This document shows positions 16,039 through 26,649 of a stretch of DNA of 64,000 bases, piece by piece (within the stretch, counting starts at the first letter, position 1; every line of letters starts with the position of its first letter). Source of the DNA: Dromiciops gliroides (Eukaryota; Chordata; Mammalia; Microbiotheria; Microbiotheriidae); the NCBI RefSeq assembly GCF_019393635.1, contig NC_057867.1, positions 61,765,992-61,829,991 of the forward strand, in the 5' to 3' direction. Under the pieces are notes generated by a model. The model saw only the letters and a program-made list of their open reading frames with translations, had not been told where the DNA came from and searched no databases. A program made the position numbers and the translations under genes.

Positions 16039-18184
16039 ATGGATTCTGGTAAATCAGAGCCACAAGGTAATTCCCCTCGAGGTGGACCCATTAACCCAGA
16101 GCACAGCAATAATTTTCCTTGTTCTTCTGTACCTCTGGAGAAAGGTGAGATACCAGTTATGGATGATGACCTGCGGGCTCTGGTTGAAGAAAATGCTTTT
16201 CAGGCTTTGACTGGAGGGCCTTTGGCAAAAAGAACATGTTTTACATTTTCCAATGAAAATTTGATAATGGAAGATGATGATTTTTTCTCCTTCACCTTTC
16301 CTAGAAAGCTTTGGACAATAGTTGAAAGCGATCAATTTAAATCAATTGGGTGGAATGAAGATGGAACTTGCATAGTAATCAATGAAGAGCAGTTTAAAGA
16401 AGAGATTTTAAAAAAGAAAGGCCCTATTAGGATATTTGAAACTGATTGTATGAAGAGCTTCATCCGCCAGCTTAATCTCTATGGCTTCAGCAAGCTTCGA
16501 CAAGCCTTGGAAAGATCTGCCTCCCTTGATGATGTTTTGGTGAAAGAAAAAGAAACTTTTCCGGTAAGTAAGGTAACTTAAATCAATAAATGATTTTACA
16601 AAACTAAATTTAATTGATTTCAAGAAAGACCATTGTCCTTTCTGCTATGTTTCAAATGTGAAAAGGACGTTTGTTTTTATCAGTAGTTAATGACCTTGTG
16701 ATAGAAGTGTAAACATTATGATTTAAATATTAATAATGATACTAAAGGTGGGTTTCTTTGTTTTGGCTAAACTCCATTGCTTCTTGAACTTGTCTGGATT
16801 TTGATAAGTGCTTTTCTAAAAAAAGTATTTTAATTAAAATTAGCCCATTAACATTGGTAGAGTACTTGCACGAGGGGGTTAATATTAGAGCAAGTATTTC
16901 AGTGTAATAAAATGGTACTTTGTGTGAAATGTAGAGTAACATCACATTGAAATAGTATATAATAGGTATCAGTACTTTTTGGCAGCTAATTAGCAGAGTT
17001 TTTGCAGTTTTTTCCAAGGGTCTCCCAATAATGAATTAATAAGTCTTATGTATTTTTTAAAGTTTACCATGCCTTTAAAAAACTTTTTAAATGAAATTTC
17101 CACTTAGCATTTGGAGGATAAATCTGCTAAATTATAAATCATTTTACTGAGATTATTCTCTAGTGTGTGAAATAAAGGGGTTGGCCTAATGTGATCTCTA
17201 AGGGTTAGCTAGCTTCAAAAATCTATGATTCTAAAGTAATAGAGTAAGATAGATTTTTTCCTAGAAACTTCTGTCTGTTTCTCTCTGATTTTAAGTACAT
17301 TTTTTTCTTTTGGTTTTTAGCTACAGTTGTACCGTAATCCCAATTTTAAAAGAGGCTACCCTCACCTGGTCTCAAGATTGAAGAGAAGAGTGGGTATGAA
17401 AAATACAGCAAATTATCCTTTCTTGCCAAGTCAAAATCTTAGCAAGAATTTCTTAAAAGGGGTTCACTGTAAGCTAGAAGACCAGAAATTTGATCCGATT
17501 GGCAAGTCTACTAAGAAACGTCCTTCTTCTTCTTCTTCTTCTTCTTCTTCTTCTTCTTCTTCTTCTTCTTCTTCTTCTTCTTCTTCTTCTTCTCCTCCTC
17601 CTTCTTCTTCTTCTTTTTCTTCTTCTTCTTCTGCTGCTGCTGCTGCTTCTGTTATCCCTGTTTCTGTCTTTTCTTCTGCTTCTCCTTCTTCTGCTTCTTC
17701 TCCTTTTCCTTCAACTTCAAGAGAGAAGGGGCCAGAAAGTGTGGAGAGCACATACGTCAGTGCTTCCAGAGGTGGCTTCTCTGCTCCACCACACTTGGCA
17801 GGAGAGGCTCTTCATGCTAGGCTGAACCAGTTCACTCCTTTCCACCTGTCTCATCTGGCAGGCCATCCTCAAATGAATATGAATGATATCGATGGAGCTG
17901 CAGCACCTGCATCTCTCTATCATGCTATCCAGAATGGTTCGTTTAGATCTGTGGTGTACCCGACAGTGTACTCCGAGTTGACAGCCATACAGGCCCATTT
18001 GGCCACCCTTCTGCCCTTTTGTGGCCCATGCTACCAAGTGCCCATGGTGGTCGCTGCCTCTGCCACCTCAACGTCCATGACTCCTGAAGAGCAACAATCC
18101 TCTCAGTACCAACATTGTCCGGGCTGCAGATGCAGCTCTTCAAACAATGTCCAATCTTCCAAAGGCGATCCAAGGTGTGACTAA
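16039..18184 (+). CDS. HSFX: Heat-shock-factor family protein, HSFX copy 1
   Basis: Two exons, 16039-16563 and 17321-18184 (intron with GTAAGT donor and TTTTTAG acceptor, phase 0), give 462 aa. The HSF winged-helix DNA-binding domain begins at about residue 87 (FPRKLWTIVESDQFKSIGW) and includes the recognition-helix block MKSFIRQLNLYGFSK; its last part (YRNPNFKRGYPHL...KRRVGMKN) is at the start of exon 2, the intron position I expect for HSFX/HSFY genes. The N-terminal DLRALVEENAFQAL block matches HSFY (DLRSMIEEHAFQVL). No HSF coiled-coil trimerisation repeat is obvious. Exon 2 has 23 serines in a row, then PPP, Ser and Ala runs, and ends with EEQQSSQYQHCPGCRC. Location between TMEM185A and EOLA1 supports HSFX, the X partner of Y-linked HSFY. 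It probably acts in the nucleus; target genes are unknown. An alternative acceptor 6 bp downstream (AG at 17325-17326) would stay in frame. Confidence 0.92.
17525..17593 (+). repeat. Coding (TCT)23 microsatellite in HSFX copy 1
   Basis: There are 23 consecutive TCT codons encoding serine, without a single synonymous change. They are followed by three CCT (Pro), further TCT runs and five GCT (Ala). The pure run suggests recent slippage and a length that varies between individuals. The repeat keeps frame, so length change alters only the serine count. Confidence 0.95.
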
Positions 18185-18282
18185 CATCCAGGCTACCACT
18201 GCTGAGGCAGAAACCCCACCTTTTTTATTTAAAGAGGCAAGGCATTAAAAACCAAAGATGATTCAGGTTATTTTATCTGAAG

Positions 18283-18288
18283 AATAAA
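18283..18288 (+). terminator. Poly-A signal of HSFX copy 1
   Basis: An AATAAA lies 99 bp after the stop codon, followed by T-rich sequence and, at 18337, a GT run. The 3' UTR would be short, about 120 bp. Confidence 0.65.
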
Positions 18289-18336
18289 ATTAATTGCTTT
18301 ACTCCCGGTTTTCTTTCTTTCTGATTACCTCCAGAA

Positions 18337-18360
18337 TGTGTGTGTGTGTGTGTGTGTGTG
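18337..18360 (+). repeat. (TG)12 microsatellite
   Basis: A dinucleotide run just downstream of the HSFX copy 1 poly-A signal. Confidence 0.9.
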
Positions 18361-20313
18361 AAAGAATTAGCATTAATAGCACCATTCATGCCTAGTACAG
18401 TGCTAACCATATATTTGGGACCCTTTAACCCCTTGAGTTTAGTTATTAGAGATCAAACAGCTTTGAAAGTGCCTGATGTGAATGGAAGCCAAGCACTGGT
18501 GTGTAAACCAGGGCTTAGTTTCCCCTAGTCATTCAGATTTTTACTTACCTCATAGGCAGCATTCTGCCTTATTGTTATATCCTCATTTCACAGATCAGAA
18601 GATGAAAAGCCCTTGAGATTTCTTTCAATCCTGTCATTCTTGGAGGGTTTTCTGTTGTACAGAGAATTCGAGACAACCTGGTCCTTGTTCATTTTGTTCA
18701 GTTGTTTCTGGGTTTAGGATAGTTTTGTTCCAAGATTAAACTCTGTCAAGTGAACCATTTTATTTCTTTATGCTGACCTTTTCTTCTAATAGAGTCACAT
18801 GGGATATTGGACTTGTGCGTGCTATAACAGATGAAATCTGTTTAAAGACGGTGATTCATGGCAAATGTCATCATGAATAACCTTACCAGTTCATGGCAGG
18901 TGTTTCTGAATAGTTAAAAGCCCTCCCAACAAAAGCAAAAAGGAACCCAAATCCAGAAAGGTGAACAAGCCTCGTTTTAGTTTTAAAAGGCCCCAGTTAG
19001 AAGAGGGCCTGAAGACAAATATATTGGAAGGAGCAAAGAAGTATAAAATCCAAATTCAAGCCCTGATCTGTAGTTTAGTTTGTGATTTAGTAATTTAGTC
19101 TGTAATTTGTAATTAGTTTTGTAATGTGTAGTTTCATTTGTAGTTGGTATCCTATTCTCCATCTATAAAATGAGGATAATTAGCTTTTCTAGCATATTCA
19201 TGACTTCTTGAGCTCATCATCCTGAATAATAAAGATTCTCAGAAGACTAAAGTAACATCATTTTATATCATGTTGCCAGATGTCCTGTGATCTTTAGTTG
19301 AATCAATGGATGTGCAATAAATCATTTTATTCATATGCCGCTTAAGCACTTTTCCAATCAGGACTCATTGTATCTTGTTTTAAAGCAAACCAGTATATAA
19401 AATTCTGAATTTGCAAGGTATAAATTGGGGTGATTATTTGCTTGGAAAGATTTTTTTAAAGGACTATGCAATTAAAGAGAATTATAAGAATTATGACTTA
19501 AATGATCATGGAAAGAGAAGAGGGCCACTAGAGAGTGGAAAGTTTTTCTTTCTGGGTTTTCAGTTCCAGCAACAGGTTGTGAGCGACAAGAACGTGAAAA
19601 GTGATGAATGCTACATCTCTGAGCTCACTGCCTGTGACTGAAGGGAAAATCAATTCTGCTCTCTTGGTGAATTTCTTTGGGAAGACTTAACCCTCTTCTC
19701 TCCATCCCCATAGAGTGAATTCCCAGCACTGAAGTCCAGTGGGGAGCAAAGAACTACCCGATGAATGTTAGGTGGGGATAGGGTTAGTGTAAGTATCAGT
19801 AGATGTTATTTGAGAAATTTGAGAACATTCTTAATAACTTTGATTTCATCTTGCACAATGATGAGTTTCTGGAGATCCCCCTCATCCCAACCCTCACCAA
19901 CCAGGAGGAGGGAGGGGCCCCAAGAGCAGGGGGGAGGGAGCTGGAAGGTGTCAGTTTATCCGGTGATTCATCAGGACCAGTGGGAAAAGAAGATATTTGA
20001 CTGACTGGAGTTGCTGTCATAGGGTTAAAATATGATCTTTTCCAGATGTTCTCAGACATCTGTTTAATGAGCAGATATCTGCATAGCCTCAGGACAACAT
20101 CATTTGTATGTTGTCATTTCTCTGAATCTGGATTTGCAAGGGAGTTAGTTATCCAAACATTCTCAATTACTTTGGAACACAATTTAGAGCAATCATTGAA
20201 CAAAAACAGTCTCTGAACAGCAGGGCGTTTAAAAAAGAATAGCAAAAAAAGGGACCCTGAAGCAAAGACAGGTCCATTGCTTACCAGTCCTGGACCAACA
20301 AGTTCCCTCCTCA
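18361..20313. other. Intergenic, no recognised feature
   Basis: Mostly unique-looking AT-rich DNA. Short open frames at 19411-19641 and 19803-20000 have no family resemblance, repeat support or splice context, and I do not call them genes. A region of 'gtttagtttgtgatttagtaat' type near 19070-19145 is low complexity. Confidence 0.5.
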
Positions 20314-20375
20314 CGGGGGGTGGGGTGGGGGGGTGGGGGGGGTGGGGGGGCGGCGGGGGGGGGGGGGCGGGCGAA
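20314..20375 (+). repeat. G-run tract, likely G-quadruplex former
   Basis: About 60 bases are almost all G, with runs of 4 to 14 G broken by single T or C. The plus strand meets the four-G-tract pattern several times over. The tract lies between the two HSFX genes, about 500 bp upstream of a GC-rich patch. Confidence 0.85.
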
Positions 20376-20889
20376 CTATCGCCAGACAAGCTGGTGGTGG
20401 GTGATCCGGCATTGTTGGGGAATGGTCTGCCAAAGTGATTTTTTTTTTAGCATAAGAACAACACGTACACAGACTACAATTGTGGAAACGAAAACAATAC
20501 TCAAAGAATTGGGATTAACTGTAATGATCAAATGTGATGCCAGAGAAGAAGTTATGAGACATACCCGTCCCCCCCCTCTTCTAGTCATCGAGGTGGGTCC
20601 CGGTGAGCCTTGTCCCTTGCATTGGCTTAACTCTCTCTGTTAACGCTCAACTGGAGTTTCCGGTGAGGAATATACTGCGAAGTGAGTGGTATTTTTAAAA
20701 AAGGCATTTTTAAATTGTAATGAAAAAAATGTTTTTTTAAACCGAATTTTCTAGCACAACCAAAGTTTATCTCTTTAATTGTTCTAACTTTTTTTTTTTC
20801 CAATTTGCCATCGTGATGTAAAGCTTATGAAAATGTACGGTACATAGTCTCTTCTTCCCTTCTTGGTTTTTGAAAAATGTCCCTTATTA

Positions 20890-21180
20890 AAAAGTGGGCC
20901 TTGCCAATGAAATCGCCCTCCCCCCTCCCCCCACTGCTCCGCCCCTCCCTTCAGTCTCCAATTTCGCAACAAAGAAAACATTTAGGGCCCGGGCGGTGTA
21001 TGCAGCAATCCCGCAGCGGTAGTCCCCACCTCTCCCTCCGGGGAGAGGAAGAAGGTGTGTTTCCTCTACTTTATTGTTATTGTTTCCGACTTTCTCAGCC
21101 GGAGGTGGCCGGAGGCTGGGGCAGGGCGGGACTGCAGCCTTAACACGGGCCCCTCCCACCCGCCTGACCAGGCCCTGGAA
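20890..21180. promoter_or_regulatory. Small GC-rich, CpG-containing patch between the HSFX genes
   Basis: Against an AT-rich background this patch has GC boxes (ccgcccc, gggcgggac) and a cluster of CpGs (gggcccgggcggtg, cccgcagcggtag, cagccggagg). It has no coding match. It could be a small promoter for an unseen transcript or simply a GC-rich relic. It is well short of a strong CpG island such as that at 38 kb. Confidence 0.35.
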
Positions 21181-21251
21181 CAGCGCTGTGGTTCCTACTC
21201 AAAGCCCCTGACCTCAAGGCACCAAATCATAGGACTGTCCCATGACCATTC

Positions 21252-21712
21252 ACTAGGGCCAGTTGGGTGGCGCTGTGCAACGAACTGAGTTCAAATCCTA
21301 CCTTAGATACTTGTACGCGTGTGACCTTGGTCACACTTCTTGTCTTCCTCAGTTTTCTCAACTGTTGTTGAATCGTTTTTTCAGTCGTGTCCGACTCTCT
21401 GTGACCCCACTGTGGGGTTTTCTTGGCAAAGATACTGCAATTTCCTTCTCCAGCTCATTTTGCAGAGGAGGAAACTCAGGCAAACAGTGGAAGTGACTCG
21501 TCCGAGGCCGAATTTGAACTCATCTCTCCCTGCCTCCAGGGTCACCACTCCCCGCGCCCCGCACTCTATCCACAGTGCCACCTAGCTGGTCCCACTGCTT
21601 CCTCGATTGTAAACTAAGGATAATTTTGGCGCCTATCCCTAAGGGTTGAAGCGGGGATCAAATGAGATAATATTTGTAAAGAATTTAGCACAGTGCCTGC
21701 CACATAGTAGTG
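21252..21712 (+). mobile_element. SINE with L2-like tail, split by another SINE
   Basis: The head (ctagggccagttgggtggcgc) and CORE end near 21362. The tail resumes at about 21593 with ggatcaaatgagataatatttg and ends in an L2-like agcacagtgcctgccacatagtag. The intervening 21363-21592 is a minus-strand SINE of another subtype. This gives a relative insertion order. Confidence 0.65.
21363..21592 (-). mobile_element. CORE-SINE with BovB-like tail (minus), inserted into a SINE
   Basis: Read on the minus strand it runs: tRNA head (cagctaggtggcactgtgg), CORE, then gagaaggaaattgcagtatc, and a tail with gggtcacagagagtcggac. That tail resembles the 3' end of RTE/BovB LINEs. The same subtype occurs at 35741 and 62451. 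Confidence 0.7.
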
Positions 21713-21762
21713 GCTTTCCCTCCCAACCTGAAACGTAAACTTTCTTTAAAAAAATTAATCAT

Positions 21763-21910
21763 GTGGCAGCTAGGTGGCGCAGTGGATAGAGCACCGGCCC
21801 TGGAGTCAGGAGTACCTGAGTTCAAATCCGGCCTCAGACACTTAACACTTACTAGCTGTGTGACCCTGGGCAAGTCACTTAACCCCAATTACCTCACTAA
21901 AAAAAAAAAA
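21763..21910 (+). mobile_element. Short CORE-SINE, target duplication
   Basis: The head, CORE and A-run tail are close in sequence to the copy at 3316, so it is relatively young. It is flanked by TTAATCAT preceded by A-runs (to 21762 and 21911-21918). Confidence 0.92.
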
Positions 21911-21919
21911 TTAATCATT

Positions 21920-23215
21920 TGGGGATGCCTTTTGGTTTTTGGAGCACAATGACTGAGAGTAACATCCCCTCCGCCACGCCACCCCAACTCCCACCCTCAC
22001 ACCAGGTTAATAGAACCTTCACTTGTAACAAAGAGGAATAGTCCAGTATAACCAAATAGCGACCGTTTATGGTCGTTTAGCTATACAGTAGTCTCTATAC
22101 GATCTCAGGGTCCCTGCGTTTGTCCAAAGCTGGGAAGCAGTCTGTCCGGGAGGCCAGGTAAGGGACGTTGCTTCAGAGTAGCAAGGTTCTGAAACGTTTA
22201 TTCAGGCTCCCGGCTACTTTTTTTTCCCCCAGGAAGGGGGGATGATCAGGCTATGATTTTATGCCATTATCAATGTTATAATCTGCCTCATTCCGCCCCC
22301 CCCTTTTGGATAAAATTACTAAAATTAAATTTGAATGTGTTCTCTGGGAATCATGCATGACAAAATTTTCGATGGAAGATATGGATAGGGATTTTTACCC
22401 GTTTTACAACTAGGACTTTGGGATCCTTAAATATCAGGAAATGGTCGTGATTTTAAAAAAGTAAAATAGTAATAGAAATACAAACTCCCATGGAGACCCA
22501 CCTGCCCACTGGTTTTCCCCCAAAGTTTTATCAATGCATTTGTTGTCTTACCCAACTAAGCACTGCTAACTAACAACAAAATTCCACCATCCCAAACATC
22601 CCAGGGCCTAATAGCATATGCAACATTTCACACCCATCACCTCCCACCCCTCCTCCCCATGGCAATCAGTCTTAACATTTGCACAGAGTTGGCCTAATAA
22701 ACTGCCCCTTCCTGGGACCAACTGGACAAATGCTTGTACTGGGGAGAGGGTTAAATATCCTGGCTTCTAGCCAGGATGAGAACAAACAACAGAAACGGAT
22801 ACTCCTAGCCTTGACTTCCATGTTTTGCCACAGACTCTCACCATTAAGCTGACAGCATGTGTGTTATGGATAGGATTGTTTAGCTTGCTCTGTGGGCCCA
22901 CGTGGTTACTTGTTCTTAAAAAATCCTCACATCTTAGGGACCCTCAATCCTCCTATTTCTCTTTTCTCTGCTCCCCACTGAGGGGTTCCAAATCATTATC
23001 CTGGCAACTTTCTAGTAATGAGTCTCTTACTGCCTTCAACAAAGAAAATCCCAAGAAACTTGATATTCTTTTGGGAAGTGACTGAAAACTTAGGTGTCTG
23101 TAAGTAGGATGTAAACTTCTACAAGGCCATTTCTGCCTGTGATATGGGAGACTGAGCACTACCCTCACCAGTAAGGGATGGACTAGAAATCTAAAGCCTC
23201 TGCCCCCTCTAAATC
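21920..23215. other. Intergenic, no gene; unclassified
   Basis: I recognise no gene or named repeat. The stretch 22540-23390 has some LTR-like features (a late AATAAA at 23335 in a pyrimidine-rich context) but no clear ends or flanking duplication, so I leave it unnamed. Confidence 0.35.
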
Positions 23216-23219
23216 TATG

Positions 23220-23330
23220 ACCTTTCTCTTTCTTTTTTCTGTTTTGCTCTCTCCTCCCTCTTCCTTCCCTCTCTCTGTCTGTCTTTGTCTCTGTCTCTCT
23301 GTCTCTCCCCTCTCCCCCCTCTGTCCCCTA
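23220..23330 (+). repeat. Pyrimidine-rich (CT/CTGT) tract
   Basis: A low-complexity run of ctctc, ctgtctgtc and ccctctcc units ending just before an AATAAA. Confidence 0.85.
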
Positions 23331-23339
23331 GTTTAATAA

Positions 23340-24112
23340 AACCTCCATGTATTTTTCCCATGAAAAAGGCTTTTCAAGAGTAACCAACTGAGCCAGCTAG
23401 ACTGAGGGACAGAGAAAGACTATTTGTTTGTTTGGACTTTCCTCCTTGTCATGTTTCTTCCATCCCATACCTAGAAGAAACAGTCAATCCATATTCTCCC
23501 TTTTAAATTTGATCTGATTAGATTAGACCTCTCACAATCTTAGCTGGAGGGACTGAGAGTTTATAGTGGCAAGGTGCACAGGAAATATTCAAAAGCTCCA
23601 AAGAAAAAGTGAACTCAGGGTTTTGGACAAAAGAAGAATGAATGAATATGAATGCCTCAGGTGCCAAATGGTCTGTAGGAATCTAGTCCTGCTGGCAGGG
23701 CTGGGATTCTCCATGCTTTAGGCCAGGGCTTTTCTCTGATCTGGCACACTACGGGGTCTGAAATCACAATGCCTGTCACTTCAATCTATTTAAGGAACTG
23801 GTGGACGAATTTTCTCAGAGGTAAAAGCAGTGATACTGATCAATATCAGTGGATAGTAAATGATATTGACTGAAAATGATGAACAAGTACTTTGTGAATG
23901 CTTTAGGAAGAAACGAAATGCTTCTGAATTTTTTGTGAGCACAGAGTCAGAACTGTGAGAGGCTGTATTTCCCTTTACATCCCTGCCATTTCTCAAGGTA
24001 TAGAGTGAATTCAGTTTGGTGGTGGTGGCGGCGCCAGTGGCAGTGTTTTGAGCCTGTACTTTCATTGATCTAGGGAACAACTGGTGAATAAACTTATTCT
24101 ACCAATGTAGAG
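23340..24112. other. Intergenic, nothing recognised
   Basis: No coding, RNA or named repeat feature is apparent. A short GGTGGTGGTGGCGGCG stretch at about 24019 is the only low-complexity piece. Confidence 0.4.
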
Positions 24113-24212
24113 CTCACATACATATACACATATGTATATATGCATATATACACACACGTATATATATGCATATATATACAATGTATATATATGCATATAT
24201 GCATGCATATTG
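24113..24212. repeat. AT/CA-rich microsatellite (tatatgcatata type)
   Basis: Alternating purine-pyrimidine units with ATGCAT palindromes. A similar tract appears at about 24740-24790. The two bracket a ~520 bp segment that could be a solo LTR-like insertion. Confidence 0.8.
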
Positions 24213-24730
24213 TCAACAGGCAATCACAATGTCTTAAGACTTCTGTGAAAACCAGGTTTATTATAAGAGATATGAACATACATGGGAATCCAATGGGCTG
24301 GAAGTTTTTAAAGAAGTTTACACTTTTATAATAGCAGGACGAGGGGATACCAGGAAGGGGAGTAACATGGGAAGGGGAACAGTGAATCAAAGGCATAGGA
24401 CACCCAAACTACTCCCCACGATGGAGGAGCAGGGTGACAGCAAAAGCCAAGTTCTTTTCCCTTGGGAACTGTTAACCTATGAAGATAGGAGGGTCCCTTA
24501 TCTGCAGAAGACCCCAGCTGCACAAGCAGCATCCCAGCCTGGCACAGACGACTGGCGCCTGTCTTGCCTCCCAAGGACACATGAGCAATCCAGCCTGGGG
24601 TACAACAACAAATGATGTCAGCTCAGGGGGAGCTTCATCCTTGACACAATCAGGGTCTTCTGCATGCTCTGAGTCCAGTGTTTCTGAAAAATATGGCAAC
24701 TCCAAAAGACAAGTTCAGGGGATCCCATTA
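24213..24730 (-). mobile_element. Possible solo LTR-like segment (fossil), weak
   Basis: The segment begins TGTCAACAGG and contains TTTATT (reverse of AATAAA) near 24258, as expected for an LTR in minus orientation. It lies between two AT-rich microsatellites. No primer-binding site or convincing target duplication is visible. It would be an old broken piece; it may also be something else. Confidence 0.2.
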
Positions 24731-24889
24731 GCAATATATCCATGTGTTTATATACACATGTACATACACACATATATATTATATATAGTCATGTAAAACA
24801 TTACAAAAAACTATCCCTAAATTGTAACTTACAGGCCATTTCACCTCTGCTTATATGAAAAATAACTTATAGGTAAATTCATAAGCTAT

Positions 24890-26440
24890 CAGCAATCTCT
24901 ATTAGAAGGCCAGATGATCACTTGGTGAGGACGATGTGGGTGCTATTTGCATTCGGATGGCCTCAATGCCCCTGGAGTCCCTTCCAGCTTTGGCATTCCC
25001 TGATTCCATAAGCGTTGGAAGGGAGCTTAGAGGTCATCTTTGATGAGAGTTGGAAAGTCAGTGCAATCATCTCATTATATAAATGAGGACCTGAGGTACC
25101 CTGTACATAGTAGGCCCTTAATGAGTGATGGTTCAGTGAATAAAATCCATTCAGATAGAGTGACCTGCCTGATGCCACATGGCTAGCTAGCAAGTATCAG
25201 AGCTATCTGTGTCAAGAGAACATTGGCTTATTGAACCCAAAGCTGATGTTCTTCATGATACACACAAGGTATCTTGGTGACAGTATGGTTCCAGCTCTAT
25301 TGGGCTCCTTAGGGGAGCTCTTTCAGGGGCTCTGCTTCCCTCCAGCTTAGTGAGATCTCTGTGTTGGTTGGCACAGGGACCTCCTATGCGCTCACAGGGA
25401 GCTTTGGTTTGGGGGTGCCTGCCTCAGATTTCCAAATGGCTTCACCACCCTCAAAGGGGATAAATGGCAGGTCATCTGGGGGAAAGAGGGGTATAGGAAG
25501 GAGGGTCATAGACACACAGAGGACTCAGCTGCCTCTATCCCCAGAAACAGTCATCTTTGGTCTATTTCACAGAAAATAGCAAGCAGCTCATCGCCTTTGG
25601 AAATGCCAGGTCACACAAGAAGACATCAGGCAGTACTACCCAGGCCCACAGCCAAACTGGCTCCACCCAAACCCTTTAGCATCCAAACAGCCAGCAAAGC
25701 GTGGCCCCCTGACCACCCCCCCCACTCCACACAGATATACAACTGCCAGCCTGCTCACTTGCTCCTAACCCTTAGGACCCTGGGGATCCTCTCACCTCCC
25801 CAAACTTCCTAATCTGGCAAGAAAGAGCAATGGGGAAGTACCTTCCTCCAAATTTGCTCAAAGGGGGCTAGCTGGTGTGTCTGTTGTTCCTTTAGTACTC
25901 CCCCAATTCCCCCCTCTCCATTCTCTTCCTTGAGGTTCCCATCCTATGGACTTAAGCAATTATCTAGAAATACTTGTTTTATTTATAAAGGAAGTAGAAG
26001 GGGGAAGAGTTTGACAAAAGGCCAGAGAAAATAGTCTCCTAAAAACTGTAAAACACAATTCTTATTGATGTTGTTGTCTTTCAGAGGCCATATAGAATTG
26101 GAAATGTTTTCTCCCATTTTACTTTCTTTTCCCCCCATATTTACTTGCAAACAGAAACTGATGGCCAAAATTTGATTTGTCTCTTTAAACTGGGTTTTAT
26201 TAAAAAGAGAGAAAGTGAAATTGACAAGAGTATTCCATGGGTTGGCAGAGATACTCTACGAAAATGGTATTAACTGTATTGTCTGCACTGTGCACCAATC
26301 AGGGGGCTTGGAATATGTGGCATCATTCAGTTAAGAAACATCACCATGGTTTCAACTCTTGTGTTAGATTCTAGATTTTTGCCACAGGGATTAAATGAAT
26401 GCCTCTTTTGCCCTGAAATTATTTTAGACTAGTCAGATCA
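24890..26440. other. Region upstream of HSFX copy 2; MIR piece, otherwise unrecognised
   Basis: About 25010-25230 holds a MIR-like piece (ggaagggagcttagaggtca, then atgccacatggctagctagc). The remainder, including a C-rich stretch at 25710-25730, shows no recognised element. No counterpart of the tandem duplication upstream of HSFX copy 1 was seen. Confidence 0.45.
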
Positions 26441-26484
26441 GTGGGTGTGACAGGTTAAAATGTTTTGGGAGAAAGCTTAGTTTT

Positions 26485-26568
26485 ATGGCAAATAAGTCTG
26501 CTGAGGGCAAAGTCAGAGTTCAGACTGAAACCTCAGTAGATATACTGAATTCTGAAAAGCTATTTTGA
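26485..26568 (+). other. Upstream open reading frame of HSFX copy 2
   Basis: An ATG opens 27 codons (MANKSAEGKVRVQTETS...) that stop 81 bp before the main ATG. Length and composition are compatible with a remnant of a longer HSFX N-terminus or a simple uORF, if the transcript starts upstream of it. Confidence 0.3.
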
Positions 26569-26649
26569 AGGATTACTCCCTTTTCTTTAACTGACCAGAA
26601 AGGGTCAAGAAATTCTGGGCATTTGTGGGAGTAGCATGCTTCCCAAGCC

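Noticed and set aside
16054-16623. Minus-strand open frames opposite HSFX copy 1 exon 1; likewise 26520-26934 for copy 2
   Set aside because: Antisense shadows of the DNA-binding domain exon, with no family match.
17464-17825. Poly-Glu (minus) and poly-Leu (plus, other frame) open frames
   Set aside because: Shadows of the coding TCT repeat in HSFX copy 1.
22540-23390. Possible LTR-like element with late AATAAA
   Set aside because: No clear ends, primer site or flanking duplication; left unclassified.
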